DNA of 64,000 nt, from NCBI GenBank assembly GCA_023443455.1, contig JAEZUE010000030.1, positions 39,923 through 103,922 on the forward strand. Direction: 5' to 3'. The stretch comes from Verrucomicrobiota bacterium. Its GTDB lineage: Bacteria; Verrucomicrobiota; Verrucomicrobiia; Opitutales; Opitutaceae. Shown here piece after piece: positions 27,372 to 36,308 of the stretch (the stretch's first letter is position 1; every line of letters begins with the position of its first letter). Made by a program: the position numbers and the translations under genes. A model generated the notes under the pieces. It searched no databases. It saw only the letters and a program-made list of their open reading frames with translations, and was not told the DNA's origin.

Positions 27372-27959
27372 CTACGCGGCGTCGCCCACCGCCCGGAGCA
27401 CCAGCGCCCGGATCGCGGGGGCCAGCTCGAGCCGGAGGGCGAACTCGCGCGCCGGCTCGCTCATCTTCCTCCAGGTGCGCTGGAGGATCCCGATGAACTT
27501 GGCCTCGTCGTAGTCGGCATGCTCCGCGGCGAAGCCCGCGATCTCGTTCTCCAGAAAGACCAGGCAGGCCGCATCCTCGAGCGCCTGGGTGCCGGCATTC
27601 GTCTTCAATCCGGTCTTCGACACCCAGGTGGCCACGGCGTCCGCCTCCTCCGCCGGCACGCCCGCCTCGAGCAGGAGAGACCGCGCCCGCTCGGCCTGTT
27701 TCACGTAGAGAGATTTCCGCCACGCGTGGTAGCCGGGCTTGTCGAGGGGGAAGGTGTCGCGGGGCACCGACCAGCGTTCCAGATGTTGGCTACGGGCGGC
27801 CAGCCGCAGGAGCGCCCCCGCCTCGGGCACCAGTCGGAGCACCCAGGCCTCCATCCGGTCCGCGTAGACCAGTTCGGCCGGTGCGCCGGCGGCGTTGCGC
27901 TTCGGGTCGGCGGCATGGGCCTGGTCGACGAGGGTTCGGGCTAGTTGGTAGCAGTCCAC
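27372..27959 (-). CDS. DUF4202 family protein
   Basis: 195 residues from a GTG at 27959. The conserved parts are AADPKRNAAG, YADRMEAWVLRLVPEAG, LLRLAARSQHLERWSVPRDTFPLDKPGYHAWRK and TWVSKTGLKTN...DAACLVFLENE, which fit DUF4202. The histidines and aspartates in these stretches suggest an HD-like metal-binding helical fold, but activity is unknown. The start is uncertain, since an open frame extends much further upstream as a shadow of other genes; the GTG fits the family length. Confidence 0.75.
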   Translation of the reverse strand: MDCYQLARTLVDQAHAADPKRNAAGAPAELVYADRMEAWVLRLVPEAGALLRLAARSQHLERWSVPRDTFPLDKPGYHAWRKSLYVKQAERARSLLLEAGVPAEEADAVATWVSKTGLKTNAGTQALEDAACLVFLENEIAGFAAEHADYDEAKFIGILQRTWRKMSEPAREFALRLELAPAIRALVLRAVGDAA

Positions 27960-28081
27960 CGCGGGGAGGTTGGGCGTGCGGCGACAGCCCGCAAGCGCCC
28001 AGCGGCGGGCCCGCCCGCATCTTTGTGCTCGTCGTCCCACGGCGGCCCGGCGATCCCTGCAGCCAGACGTAACGCTCCACC

Positions 28082-28414
28082 ATGAACATTCCCACCGAGT
28101 GCCTGAACTGCGGTGTTTGCTGTTTCTCGAAGTCGGCGACCTACATCCGGGTCTCCGGTTCCGACTGGACCCGCCTAGGCGACGACGCCGAGCGGGTCGC
28201 CCGTTTCGTCGGGCAACGCGCGTACATGCGCATGGAGGACGGGCACTGCATCGCGCTGCAGATCGGCACCCGACGGGGGCAACCGCCGGTCTTCTTCTGC
28301 GCGATCTACGAGAAACGGCCGCAGGTCTGCCGCGACCTGCGGCGCGGCTCGATGGAATGCGAGGGCGAACTGACGACGAAGGCCCACCGCGTGGCCGACG
28401 AATTCGGGCGATAA
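28082..28414 (+). CDS. YkgJ-family cysteine cluster protein
   Basis: 110 residues. Cysteines are arranged as CLNCGVCC near the N-terminus, then FFCAIYEKRPQVCRDLRRGSMEC near the C-terminus, matching the zinc- or iron-chelating YkgJ family (CxxCxxCC ... CxxYxxRPxxCR). It probably binds a metal or an iron-sulfur cluster; its role is unknown. It is divergent from the DUF4202 gene and converges on the helicase gene with 23 bases between stops. Confidence 0.82.
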   Translation: MNIPTECLNCGVCCFSKSATYIRVSGSDWTRLGDDAERVARFVGQRAYMRMEDGHCIALQIGTRRGQPPVFFCAIYEKRPQVCRDLRRGSMECEGELTTKAHRVADEFGR

Positions 28415-28437
28415 AACGCGGCGAGGCCGCGTCGGCG

Positions 28438-29901
28438 TCAGCGCCCGCGCAGGCGCGAGAGGAAACCCCGGACCGTGCCCTGCGGTTTCGCCGCCGGCTG
28501 GGGGGCCGAGGTCGACTGGCCGCTTTCGTGGCGGGCGGTGCCGTAGCTTTGTTTCTTCGCCTTCGCGGGCCCCTGCTGCGCAGGGCCGCGCTGTGACTGG
28601 TTGCCGCCCGACGCACCACCGTGGCCGAACGGGCGTTTGCCACCGCCGGCGCCGGGTTTGCCCCCGCCGCCCGGGCGACCACCGCCACCGGGCCGACCGC
28701 CCTGCTGACCGCGGCCTTGGGCGAAGCGGCCCTTGCCGCCGCCGCCTTGATTCTCCGGCCGCGGCGGACGCAACTCGAAGGGCAGGTATTGGAAATCCTC
28801 GAGCTTGAGGCGTTCGATCGGCCGGCCGATGAACTTCTCGATCGCCCGCACGTCGCCCTCGTCCTCGGGCGCCATGAGGGTGAAGGCGTCGCCCACAGCC
28901 TGTGCACGACCGGTGCGGCCGATGCGGTGGACATAGTCCTCGGGATTGGCGGGCACGTCGTAATTGATCACGTGCGACACGCCGGCGACATCAATGCCGC
29001 GCGCGGCGATGTCGGTGGCGACCATCACCTCGTACCGGCCGTTCTTGAAGCCGTCGAGGGCCTCGACGCGCTGGTTCTGGGTCCGGTTCGAGTGGAGCAC
29101 CGCCACGGAATGGCCGGCGGCCTTCAGGCGGCGTGCGATGCGATCGGCACCGTGCTTGGTGCGGCTGAAGACGAGCACGCTGTCGTAGTCGGTGCGCTCG
29201 AGCAGCGCGCCGAGCAGCTCGTACTTCTGCACCATAGCGACCGGGTACATCGCGTGGGAGACGGTCTGTGCGGTCGAGCGATTGGCGCCGACCTCGATGC
29301 GAACCGGATCGCGCAGCGCGAACGAGGCGACGGCGGCGATCTCCGGCGGCACGGTGGCGGAGAAGAAGAGCGTTTGCCGCTGATCCGGGCAGGCGAGAAT
29401 GATGCGCTTCACATCGGGCAGGAAGCCCATGTCGAGCATGCGGTCGACCTCGTCGAGCACGAGCACCTCGAGCGAGTCGAGGTTGAGGCCCTCCTTCATG
29501 AAATCCATCAGGCGACCCGGCGTGGCGACGATGACATCGACGCCGTTCTGCAGCGCCTTGCGCTGGTTGCCGTAGCCCACGCCGCCATGGATGACCACCG
29601 CGCGCAGGTCGGTGAAACGGGCCAGGTCGCGGAAGGAGGTTTCCACCTGCGCCGCCAATTCACGGGTCGGCTCGAGCACGAGCACCCGGGGGCCGCGCGA
29701 GGAGTGCGTTTCCAGTTTGTTGAGGATCGGCAACGCGAAGGCCGCGGTCTTGCCGGTGCCAGTCTGGGCGGAGCCGATCAGGTCGCGACCCTCGAGCACA
29801 CTCGGGATGGCCCGAAGCTGAATCGGGGTCGGATCCGAATAGCCCATGGCTTGGACACCACGGAGAATGTTGGGGGAAAGACCGAGCGCTTTGAATGGCA
29901 T
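28438..29901 (-). CDS. rhlE: DEAD-box RNA helicase, RhlE-like
   Basis: 487 residues. Helicase motifs: GYSDPTPIQ (Q motif), AQTGTGKT (I), PTRELAAQ (Ia), TPGRLMD (Ib), DEVD in place of DEAD (II), FSATVPPE (III), SRTKHGADR (IV), ATDIAARGID (V) and HRIGRTGRA (VI). The C-terminus from about residue 395 is a Gly/Lys/Arg/Gln-rich low-complexity tail, likely an RNA-binding region. It probably unwinds RNA during ribosome assembly or cold adaptation, as in RhlE. The gene has a long upstream gap (29902-30214), compatible with a structured leader. Confidence 0.92.
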   Translation of the reverse strand: MPFKALGLSPNILRGVQAMGYSDPTPIQLRAIPSVLEGRDLIGSAQTGTGKTAAFALPILNKLETHSSRGPRVLVLEPTRELAAQVETSFRDLARFTDLRAVVIHGGVGYGNQRKALQNGVDVIVATPGRLMDFMKEGLNLDSLEVLVLDEVDRMLDMGFLPDVKRIILACPDQRQTLFFSATVPPEIAAVASFALRDPVRIEVGANRSTAQTVSHAMYPVAMVQKYELLGALLERTDYDSVLVFSRTKHGADRIARRLKAAGHSVAVLHSNRTQNQRVEALDGFKNGRYEVMVATDIAARGIDVAGVSHVINYDVPANPEDYVHRIGRTGRAQAVGDAFTLMAPEDEGDVRAIEKFIGRPIERLKLEDFQYLPFELRPPRPENQGGGGKGRFAQGRGQQGGRPGGGGRPGGGGKPGAGGGKRPFGHGGASGGNQSQRGPAQQGPAKAKKQSYGTARHESGQSTSAPQPAAKPQGTVRGFLSRLRGR

Positions 29902-30214
29902 GCAAGCGTCACTGATCAGGAAACCCGGCCCAGGGCGACGGTATTCTCACCGCGAGCCTCGCGGGAAACCCACCGAAACAGACGAGAATTGGCCCCAGAG
30001 AGTAAGAAAACCGCGAAGCAACAGTCACCCCTTTGTGAATAAACCCAAGCGTCCCCGATGCGCCTTCCCTCGGCGGGAACTTCGGCTACTTGTTGTCGTA
30101 GCGATTCATCCGCACAGTGGGGTTGATTGGCATGAACAAGCTAACGGGCGCCGAATTACTCCGGCGCCCGTTTCTGTCGGCCGAGTTCGTCGACCGCAAC
30201 AATCGGAGGAAGGA
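29902..30214. other. Non-coding gap before the helicase gene
   Basis: 313 bases with no convincing gene. It holds the flotillin terminator hairpin (30145-30170) and, closer to the helicase, about 200 bases of more AT-rich sequence that must contain the helicase promoter and leader. I recognise no known riboswitch or cold-shock leader motif. Confidence 0.5.
30145..30170 (-). terminator. Hairpin terminator after the flotillin gene
   Basis: Perfect 9-base-pair stem CGGGCGCCG / CGGCGCCCG with an 8-base AATTACTC-type loop, 45 bases after the flotillin stop. The T-tract is weak on both strands (TTAGCTTGTT on the minus strand, TTTCTG on the plus strand). By position it should end the NfeD-flotillin transcript. 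Confidence 0.6.
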
Positions 30215-31642
30215 TCAAGCCGAGGGCTTCTTCACCTCGTCCGCGGTGGGCGTACCAAGAAAGCTCGGAAGGTTGAGACCGACGTTCTTCGCCAGTTCGT
30301 TGATCGGCAGCACTCCCTTGTAGAGATCCTGCACGAACTGGCCGGGGCCGGCGGCGCCACCGGCGTCGCCGCCCATGACGATGACCTTCTCGAACTCGAG
30401 GCCCTTGATCGCGCCGGCCTGGATCTCGGCAATGCGCACGATGTTCTCGGCAATGAGCAGCTGGGTGGCGCCCTGGGTGTCATGCGAGACCTTGAGGAGT
30501 TTTTCGAAGCCGGCGGCTTTCGCATCGAGCAACGCCTGGGTGCCCTCGGCCTCGGCGACGAGCTTGGCTCGAATACCGGCGGCCTCGCCCTCGGCGACGC
30601 GTTTCACGCCTTCGGCCTCGGCCTGCTTCTGGATGACATACGCTGCCGACTCACCTTCCTGGATGAGGCGGGCCTGCTGGGCGGTGGCTTCGGCGTCGAT
30701 GCGCATGCGCTCCTTCTCGATTTCGGCCTTCACGATCAGGTCGGCCTGTTGCTGCGCCTTTTCGCGCGCGGCGCGGGCGAGTTCGGCTTCCTGCTGGGCC
30801 TTGTAGCCTTCCTGCAGCGCGCGGGCTTCGGCAACCTTCTGGGCGGCCTCCATCCGGCGTTTCGCCTCGGCCTGTTCGGCCGCAAGATCGGCATCGGACT
30901 TGGCGATGATCACCTGCGCGGTGTTTTCGCCCTTGCGCGCTTCGGCCTGGGCATTGGCCACACGGATGGCCTGTTCGCGCTCGGCTTCGGCCCGACCGAT
31001 CGCACCGCGTTGATTCTCTTGGGCGACCTTGATCTGGGCGTCGTTGATCGCCTTGGCGGCCGCCTCCTTGCCGAGCGCGTCGATGTAGCCCGAGGCGTCG
31101 CGGATGTCGCGGATGTTGCCGTTGATCATGCGCAGGCCGACCTTGTGGAGCTCGACCTCGACGCCCTTCGTGATGAGACCGATGAGCTTCTCGCGGTCGT
31201 TGTTGATCTCCTCGATGGTCATCGACGCGAAGACGACGCGCATCTGGCCCATGATGATTTCGGAGGCGAGCTGCTGCACCTCGTCGAGCGTGCGGCCCAG
31301 CAGGCGGGTCGCCGCATTCTGCATGACCTCGGGCTCGGTCGAGATGCCGATGGTGAATGACGCCGGTGCGTCGATACGGATGTTCTGGCTGGAAAGGGCG
31401 CCGCGGAGCTCGATCTCGATGTTGATCGGCGTGAGATCGAGATAGGAATAGCTTTGCAGGACCGGCATCACGAACGTCGACCCGCCGTGATAACAGCGCG
31501 ACGACTGGCCGTTCGAGAGCTTGCCGTAGACCACCAGAATGCGGTCCGGCGGGCACATACGATAACGCGACAGCAGCGTGATCAGGATGATCAGCGCAAA
31601 GACGGCGGCGAACGCGATCAGGAGAAGAATTCCGATTTCCAT
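30215..31642 (-). CDS. Flotillin family (SPFH) protein
   Basis: 475 residues from the ATG at 31642. One N-terminal membrane segment (about 4-26) is followed by an SPFH domain (RILVVYGKLSNGQSSRCYHG, ...IDAPASFTIGISTEPEVMQNAA) and a long Ala/Glu/Lys/Gln-rich coiled coil (about 195-400) with EA-rich repeats typical of flotillins. The C-terminus has LEFEKVIVMGGDAG. Flotillins scaffold ordered membrane domains. It sits 43 bases after the NfeD-like gene; this pairing is the usual flotillin/NfeD operon. Confidence 0.92.
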   Translation of the reverse strand: MEIGILLLIAFAAVFALIILITLLSRYRMCPPDRILVVYGKLSNGQSSRCYHGGSTFVMPVLQSYSYLDLTPINIEIELRGALSSQNIRIDAPASFTIGISTEPEVMQNAATRLLGRTLDEVQQLASEIIMGQMRVVFASMTIEEINNDREKLIGLITKGVEVELHKVGLRMINGNIRDIRDASGYIDALGKEAAAKAINDAQIKVAQENQRGAIGRAEAEREQAIRVANAQAEARKGENTAQVIIAKSDADLAAEQAEAKRRMEAAQKVAEARALQEGYKAQQEAELARAAREKAQQQADLIVKAEIEKERMRIDAEATAQQARLIQEGESAAYVIQKQAEAEGVKRVAEGEAAGIRAKLVAEAEGTQALLDAKAAGFEKLLKVSHDTQGATQLLIAENIVRIAEIQAGAIKGLEFEKVIVMGGDAGGAAGPGQFVQDLYKGVLPINELAKNVGLNLPSFLGTPTADEVKKPSA

Positions 31643-31685
31643 GACTTTGGGATTATGGGTGTCTGTGAAAGTGGAACCGAGGGGC

Positions 31686-32297
31686 TCAGGCGAGCGGCTC
31701 GACCAGGACGGTGTGGGGATCGACGACGGCCACGACCTTGACCTTGTCGCCGCTGGGAACCGCACGATCGGCGGAGTTCAACGCCGCAAAGGTCTCCTGG
31801 CGTCCCCGGAAATTGACGACGACCTGGCCACCCGAGGCCTTGGCGGCCGGGAGGGAGAGGTAGACGGTGCCGATCGAGCCGACGGTGTCCCCGATGCGCG
31901 CGGTGCCGTCGCTGCGCATCGCCAGGATGAGCCGGAACATGACCACGATCACCGCCATGAACGCTCCGCCCGCACCGAGGGCGCACGCGAGCGCGCCGAA
32001 GAACGGCAGACCGGCATCCATGGCGAGGCCGCCGGCCCAGCCGAAGCCGAGAAAGAAGCCGGTGAGCGGCTTGACCGAGAAGATGCCGCCTCCCGTATCA
32101 CCATCGTGGGCATCGGCGAGATCGGTCGCTCCCAGCGCGTCGACCGCGTCGTCATGGTCCATGCCGATCAGGGAGAGAACCATGAGGACGATGGATACGA
32201 GGCCGGCGACGAGGCCGATGCCGTAGAAGAACTGCTTGGCGAACGTGAGCTCGGTCCACCAGCCGTTGAGTCGTTCGATGAGGGCGAGTGTCGTCAT
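31686..32297 (-). CDS. NfeD-like membrane protein, flotillin partner
   Basis: 203 residues from the ATG at 32297, preceded by a strong Shine-Dalgarno GGAGGTAA at 7 bases. Several hydrophobic segments: about 25-45, then two after the acidic DHDDAVDALG loop, at GFFLGFGWAGGLAMDAGL and AFMAVIVVMFRLIL. A C-terminal OB-fold-like domain follows: GDTVGSIGTVYLSLPA...GQVVVNFRGRQETF...VVAVVDPHTVLVEPL. This layout fits the short NfeD proteins encoded with flotillin. Confidence 0.8.
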   Translation of the reverse strand: MTTLALIERLNGWWTELTFAKQFFYGIGLVAGLVSIVLMVLSLIGMDHDDAVDALGATDLADAHDGDTGGGIFSVKPLTGFFLGFGWAGGLAMDAGLPFFGALACALGAGGAFMAVIVVMFRLILAMRSDGTARIGDTVGSIGTVYLSLPAAKASGGQVVVNFRGRQETFAALNSADRAVPSGDKVKVVAVVDPHTVLVEPLA

Positions 32298-32539
32298 GGG
32301 GTTACCTCCGAGGGCATGATCGCAGATATCGCGCCCGTCGGGTATTACAATCCTGTTTACCTGTTTGTGACGCCGGGCGCATGACAGCATGGCCGCGAAG
32401 CGTGCAGGGACGACAGGACGTGGGATCGCGCGCAGCGGCGGACAAGGCGGGATTGTGGCGCCCATTTGGGATTGCGACCGGATTGGCGGCCGTAGACAGT
32501 GCGCCGCCCGCCCCCCGAAAACCCTTGGGGCGTTTTTCC

Positions 32540-32890
32540 ATGTTTCAGGTCACGTTTTCCGATCAGAGCGCCACAGAGCTCAACAAACTCGACCAACTCG
32601 CACAGCTCGAGGTGATCGAGCCGTTGAGCAGTCTCACCACAGCCCAACTCGCGCAACCACGCGAACCATTGGGCCAGTTCAGCCGTGACGGTCATGTCTA
32701 CTATCGCCTGCGGTCCGGGGATTTCCGTTTTTATTTTGAGCGCTTGGAGCAGACGCTCCACGTCGAATGGATCCTCCACAAGAACTCGCTCGAGGATTTT
32801 CTTTTCCGGACAAAGCTGCCGGTGAGCGATCAGCAGTTGGTCGAGCAGGATTCGAAGTTCTGGAAGTACCTCGAAAGCCTCACGAAATAG
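32540..32890 (+). CDS. Orphan RelE/ParE-like protein
   Basis: 116 residues, starting MFQVTFSDQSATELNKLDQL. The pattern of an N-terminal helix, then LGQFSRDGHVYYRLRSGDFRFYFER, is the core of RelE-type folds (GxxYRxRxGDYRxxF). No antitoxin gene is adjacent; the upstream 242 bases to the divergent NfeD gene hold no ORF I can support. It lies 18 bases before pssA and is probably co-transcribed with it. It may therefore be a domesticated relative rather than an active toxin. The ATG at 32540 was chosen because the upstream in-frame extension is low quality. Confidence 0.6.
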   Translation: MFQVTFSDQSATELNKLDQLAQLEVIEPLSSLTTAQLAQPREPLGQFSRDGHVYYRLRSGDFRFYFERLEQTLHVEWILHKNSLEDFLFRTKLPVSDQQLVEQDSKFWKYLESLTK

Positions 32891-32908
32891 TCCGCTTCGC
32901 CCCCTGCC

Positions 32909-33814
32909 ATGTCGGATCTTCAGTCGCGCGAGAATCCCTATAACGTCACCCAGGCGAGCCGCATCTACGTGCTGCCGAATCTGATGACGGCGGGGAACCT
33001 GTTCTGCGGGTTTGTCGCCGTCATCAAATGCATCCAAGCGCGTTTGCTGATCGATGGTGGCACCTTCGCCATGGTCCATGCAGGCGCTTCGCCACGGGAG
33101 TACTACATCCAAGCCGTCTGGTTGATTCTGGCTGCGGTGTTGTTCGATTCGCTCGACGGACGGCTGGCGCGGATGGGGGGACGCACCTCGTTGTTCGGTG
33201 CCGAATTCGATTCCTTGGCGGACATCGTCTCCTTCGGCATGGCGCCGGCACTGATGGTCTTCTTCCTGATTTTGGCACCGAAGGAAGGTTATCAATGGTT
33301 CCGGGAACTTGGATGGTTTGTCGCCTTCATTTACCTTTTGTGTGCCGGAGTGCGGTTGGCCCGCTTCAATGTGATCACCAACCCCCTGCTCCACCGCACC
33401 GAGCACGAATCGAACAAGGATTTCCTTGGCCTGCCAGTTCCGGCAGCTGCCGGCGCGGTCGCTTCGCTGGTGCTTTTCCTCCTGCACTTGGCGGAAAACG
33501 AACGTGAACTCCAGCGCACCACTCTCGCGCTACCGATCCTACTCCTTCTAATCTCGATGCTGATGGTTAGTTCGATCCGCTACCCGAGCTTCAAAAAAGT
33601 GGATTGGCAGACCAAAACACGGCTCTGGACGTTCATTCTTCTCCTGATCGTCGGCGCGTTGGTGTGGAAGCTCCAGGAAATCTCCTTCCTGGTCATTTTC
33701 CTAAGCTACATCGGTTTCGGGATCGTGCGGCATCTGCGCCGCCACGCGTTCGGAAAACACCCCGGAGTTCTTCGCAAAGGAGATGTGAGCAACTCCCCGA
33801 CAAAATCCCAATAA
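32909..33814 (+). CDS. pssA: CDP-diacylglycerol-serine O-phosphatidyltransferase
   Basis: 301 residues with about eight hydrophobic segments. The CDP-alcohol phosphotransferase signature is complete: DSLDGRLARMGGRTSLFGAEFDSLAD (D-G-x2-A-R-x8-G-x3-D-x3-D). The N-terminal YVLPNLMTAGNLFCGF is typical of the membrane-bound class II PssA. It makes phosphatidylserine, the precursor of phosphatidylethanolamine, in the inner membrane. Confidence 0.9.
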   Translation: MSDLQSRENPYNVTQASRIYVLPNLMTAGNLFCGFVAVIKCIQARLLIDGGTFAMVHAGASPREYYIQAVWLILAAVLFDSLDGRLARMGGRTSLFGAEFDSLADIVSFGMAPALMVFFLILAPKEGYQWFRELGWFVAFIYLLCAGVRLARFNVITNPLLHRTEHESNKDFLGLPVPAAAGAVASLVLFLLHLAENERELQRTTLALPILLLLISMLMVSSIRYPSFKKVDWQTKTRLWTFILLLIVGALVWKLQEISFLVIFLSYIGFGIVRHLRRHAFGKHPGVLRKGDVSNSPTKSQ

Positions 33815-34026
33815 GCCACCGACCGTGCCGAACCCCCACTTTACCGACAACTCGGGAAAACTTGCTCACACCGGAAACAAGACCGGCCTTGCCTCTGTGG
33901 CAGCGGCCATTTCCGTAGAAATCCGGGTTGTTCACACCCCATAATAAGAAGAATAATCTGTAGTTCATACTTCTTCCCTTGCAGAGTCTTGTCAGTAAAC
34001 ACCCCTAAACACCCGCCCTGCCGCGC
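33815..34026 (+). promoter_or_regulatory. dnaN upstream region with two DnaA-box-like motifs
   Basis: 212 bases, more AT-rich than the surroundings, that must carry the dnaN promoter. Two related motifs, TTGCTCACAC near 33861 and TTGTTCACAC near 33928, differ from a DnaA box (TTATNCACA) at one or two positions. They may be weak DnaA sites, but there is no dnaA gene, no AT-rich unwinding region and no cluster of perfect boxes, so I do not call an origin. Confidence 0.25.
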
Positions 34027-35151
34027 ATGAAATTCAAAATCAACCGCGACCACTTCAGCAACGGCCTCGCCCAAGTGCTCAACGTTGTCGGATCCAAGGC
34101 AACGATGCCGATCCTCAGCAACGTGCTGATCGAGGCGGACAAGGACCACATTTCCCTCGCCACCACGAACCTCGACCTCGGCATCCGCTGCAAGATCAAG
34201 GCCGAGGTGAAGGAAGCCGGAGCAATCACCCTCCCCGTGAAGCGATTGGCCACGATCGTGCGCGAATTGCCCAATATCGACGTCACGGTGGAAACGACCC
34301 CCAGCCATCAGGCAAAGGTTACCTCGGGTGGATCGGCGTTCAAAATCATGGGAATGGGCAAGGAGGAGTTTCCGCCGATGCCCGAGTTCGCCGAAGAGAA
34401 GGCTGTGGCGCTCGAACAGGCCGAACTCGTCACGATGCTCAAAAGCGTCTCCTACGCCCAATCTTCCGACGAGACCCGCTACATTCTCAACGGCGTCTAT
34501 TTCAATTTCGGCGGAGACAAGCTCACTCTGGTGGCCACCGACGGTCGACGTCTTGCTTTGATCGCAAAAGACCTTACTGCCCCTGAAGGCACCGGGAGCA
34601 TCATTCTACCGGCAAAAACCGTTTCCGAGCTGGTTCGTCAGCTCGACAAGGGCACCAAGGTTCGCCTGGCCGTTTCCGACAAACGTTCGGCATTTGAAAT
34701 CAGCACCGACAAGGTCGGAGACAACGGCCTCATCGACAACATCTACCTGTTCTCGAAGGTGGTCGACGGCAACTATCCGAACTACAATCAGGTCGTGCCG
34801 AAAGAGACGCACCAGCGCATCAAGCTCGAGCGCGAACTGTTTCTGCAGTGCGTACATCGTGCCGCGTTGGTCACGAGTGAGAAGTCCAACTCGGTGAAGC
34901 TCAAATTGACTGCGAACCTGCTCGAAATCACGGCATCGAGTCCGGATTTCGGTGAAGCTCACGAATCGATGGCGTTGGAGTACGATGGTCCGGAGCTCCA
35001 AGTTGCTTTTAATCCCCAGTTTGTGATGGATCCGCTCCGGGCGCTGAACAAGGACCAGATCTTCTTCGAATTAAAGGACGAAGTAAGCCCGGGTGTGTTC
35101 AAGACTCTCGAAAACTTCCTCTGTGTGATCATGCCCGTTCGTTTGAACTAG
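34027..35151 (+). CDS. dnaN: DNA polymerase III beta subunit (sliding clamp)
   Basis: 374 residues, normal family length. It begins MKFKINRDHFSNGLAQVLNVV, has SKATMPILSNVLIEA, YILNGVYFNF...LVATDGRRLAL in the second domain, and ends LENFLCVIMPVRLN, the typical PMRL-type C-terminus. It forms a dimeric ring that tethers the replicative polymerase. It is not next to dnaA, recF or gyrB, so the usual origin-proximal arrangement is absent here. Confidence 0.95.
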   Translation: MKFKINRDHFSNGLAQVLNVVGSKATMPILSNVLIEADKDHISLATTNLDLGIRCKIKAEVKEAGAITLPVKRLATIVRELPNIDVTVETTPSHQAKVTSGGSAFKIMGMGKEEFPPMPEFAEEKAVALEQAELVTMLKSVSYAQSSDETRYILNGVYFNFGGDKLTLVATDGRRLALIAKDLTAPEGTGSIILPAKTVSELVRQLDKGTKVRLAVSDKRSAFEISTDKVGDNGLIDNIYLFSKVVDGNYPNYNQVVPKETHQRIKLERELFLQCVHRAALVTSEKSNSVKLKLTANLLEITASSPDFGEAHESMALEYDGPELQVAFNPQFVMDPLRALNKDQIFFELKDEVSPGVFKTLENFLCVIMPVRLN

Positions 35152-35236
35152 GCTGACATCCAGGCCCTCCTTCCTTGGCCGCTCGCTTGATCCAAGCCGG
35201 CGGCCTTTCTATTTTCGCTTTTTCACTTTCGTCAAA

Positions 35237-36139
35237 ATGGCGAGTTTGCAGCGCTTTCAGCCGATGGACATTGGCCAGATCATCGTCGGTTTCTCGATCA
35301 TATCGTTGTTGTTGCACTTGCTCAATTCGCGGGTGTTGCTGCCTGCGGTCACGATCACAAATCGATGGGTGTGCTGGATTCTGTTTTCCTTGGGAATTGG
35401 GTACCTCGCGGATGAATTGGCTTGGAGCGATCGGCCGTTCTGGGCCATCGCAGGCGCAGCATTCCTCGTCTGGTTTTTGGTCGAGTCGATGTACCATTGG
35501 CTGGCGATTCGTGCGCTCAGCTTGAGTCCTTTGCCGCTGTTTCCGCGTTTCGTGGCCAATTCCAGCGGAGAAGAGTGGCCGACCCAGCGGCGTCTGTTTG
35601 CGATTCGGGAGTGGTTGCGACGCGAGAAGTTCCGCCTAACCCAATCGTTGAAGGCCGAAGTCGCTCCGGGTGTTTTTTTGCGCCTGTCGGTCTACCAGGA
35701 TCCGCTCAACCAGATTCGCCTGCAGGTTGCCTTCATCCCTCAGCCGGGCACTGCGATTGCGCTTTGTTACACAATCTCGTCCCGCACCGACGATGAGGTG
35801 CGTTACGTCACCGACAATTTGCATCTGCCGTTTGGCGGGTTTTATCCCGAGAACTGGATGGTCGAGCGGCGGCCGTGGACTCGTAGCTTGCCTCGATTGG
35901 TTTCCCGTCACCGTCGACGGATCAGGGCCGTTCAATCATCGTTGGTTGGCTGGACGACCGAACCGCTCGAGGACCTCAACCGACAACAAAGTCAGCTTGA
36001 GAAGGTGAACACCGAACTGGGTTTCCTGCATCCGCATCAGGAGCGCGACGAGTTCGGCAAAATCTCGACGGAGGGGCGTTATCGGGTCTGGAAGGAAATC
36101 TGGATGTTGAACTATTTGGGGCGGACCATGGGCTATTGA
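35237..36139 (+). CDS. Hypothetical membrane protein
   Basis: 300 residues. Two or three N-terminal membrane segments (about 12-32, 43-58 and 65-85) precede a soluble, Arg-rich domain of about 200 residues, with VFLRLSVYQDPLNQIRLQVAFIPQPGTAIALCY and a helical C-terminus QQSQLEKVNTELGFLHPHQERDEFGK. I do not recognise the family. It lies 85 bases after dnaN, so it may share its transcript. Base composition is lower in GC than most of the window, like dnaN. Confidence 0.6.
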   Translation: MASLQRFQPMDIGQIIVGFSIISLLLHLLNSRVLLPAVTITNRWVCWILFSLGIGYLADELAWSDRPFWAIAGAAFLVWFLVESMYHWLAIRALSLSPLPLFPRFVANSSGEEWPTQRRLFAIREWLRREKFRLTQSLKAEVAPGVFLRLSVYQDPLNQIRLQVAFIPQPGTAIALCYTISSRTDDEVRYVTDNLHLPFGGFYPENWMVERRPWTRSLPRLVSRHRRRIRAVQSSLVGWTTEPLEDLNRQQSQLEKVNTELGFLHPHQERDEFGKISTEGRYRVWKEIWMLNYLGRTMGY

Positions 36140-36308
36140 GACTCCATGGCACGAGCCTCCCTTAGGGACTTGCGGGAAGACCCGCATCCGGGGGGCGCGC
36201 AGACCGCCATCGGGGGAACGCGTAAAGAACACGTTGTTCGTTGCTTCCATCACAACAGCGCTTGCCAGCGCCGCACTTCCGGTGAAGATGCGCCATCTGA
36301 GGTGACGT

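Noticed and set aside
28438..29901. DEVD instead of DEAD in the helicase as a loss of function
   Set aside because: All other motifs are intact and Ala-to-Val at this place is a tolerated variant, so the enzyme is probably active.
30215..32297. Flotillin/NfeD pair as part of the SPFH-containing biosynthetic cluster
   Set aside because: It is 27 kb away from the NRPS-linked SPFH gene with housekeeping genes between; the pair is a common stand-alone operon.
33815..34026. Replication origin next to dnaN
   Set aside because: No dnaA, gyrB or recF nearby, no perfect DnaA boxes in a cluster and no clear unwinding region.
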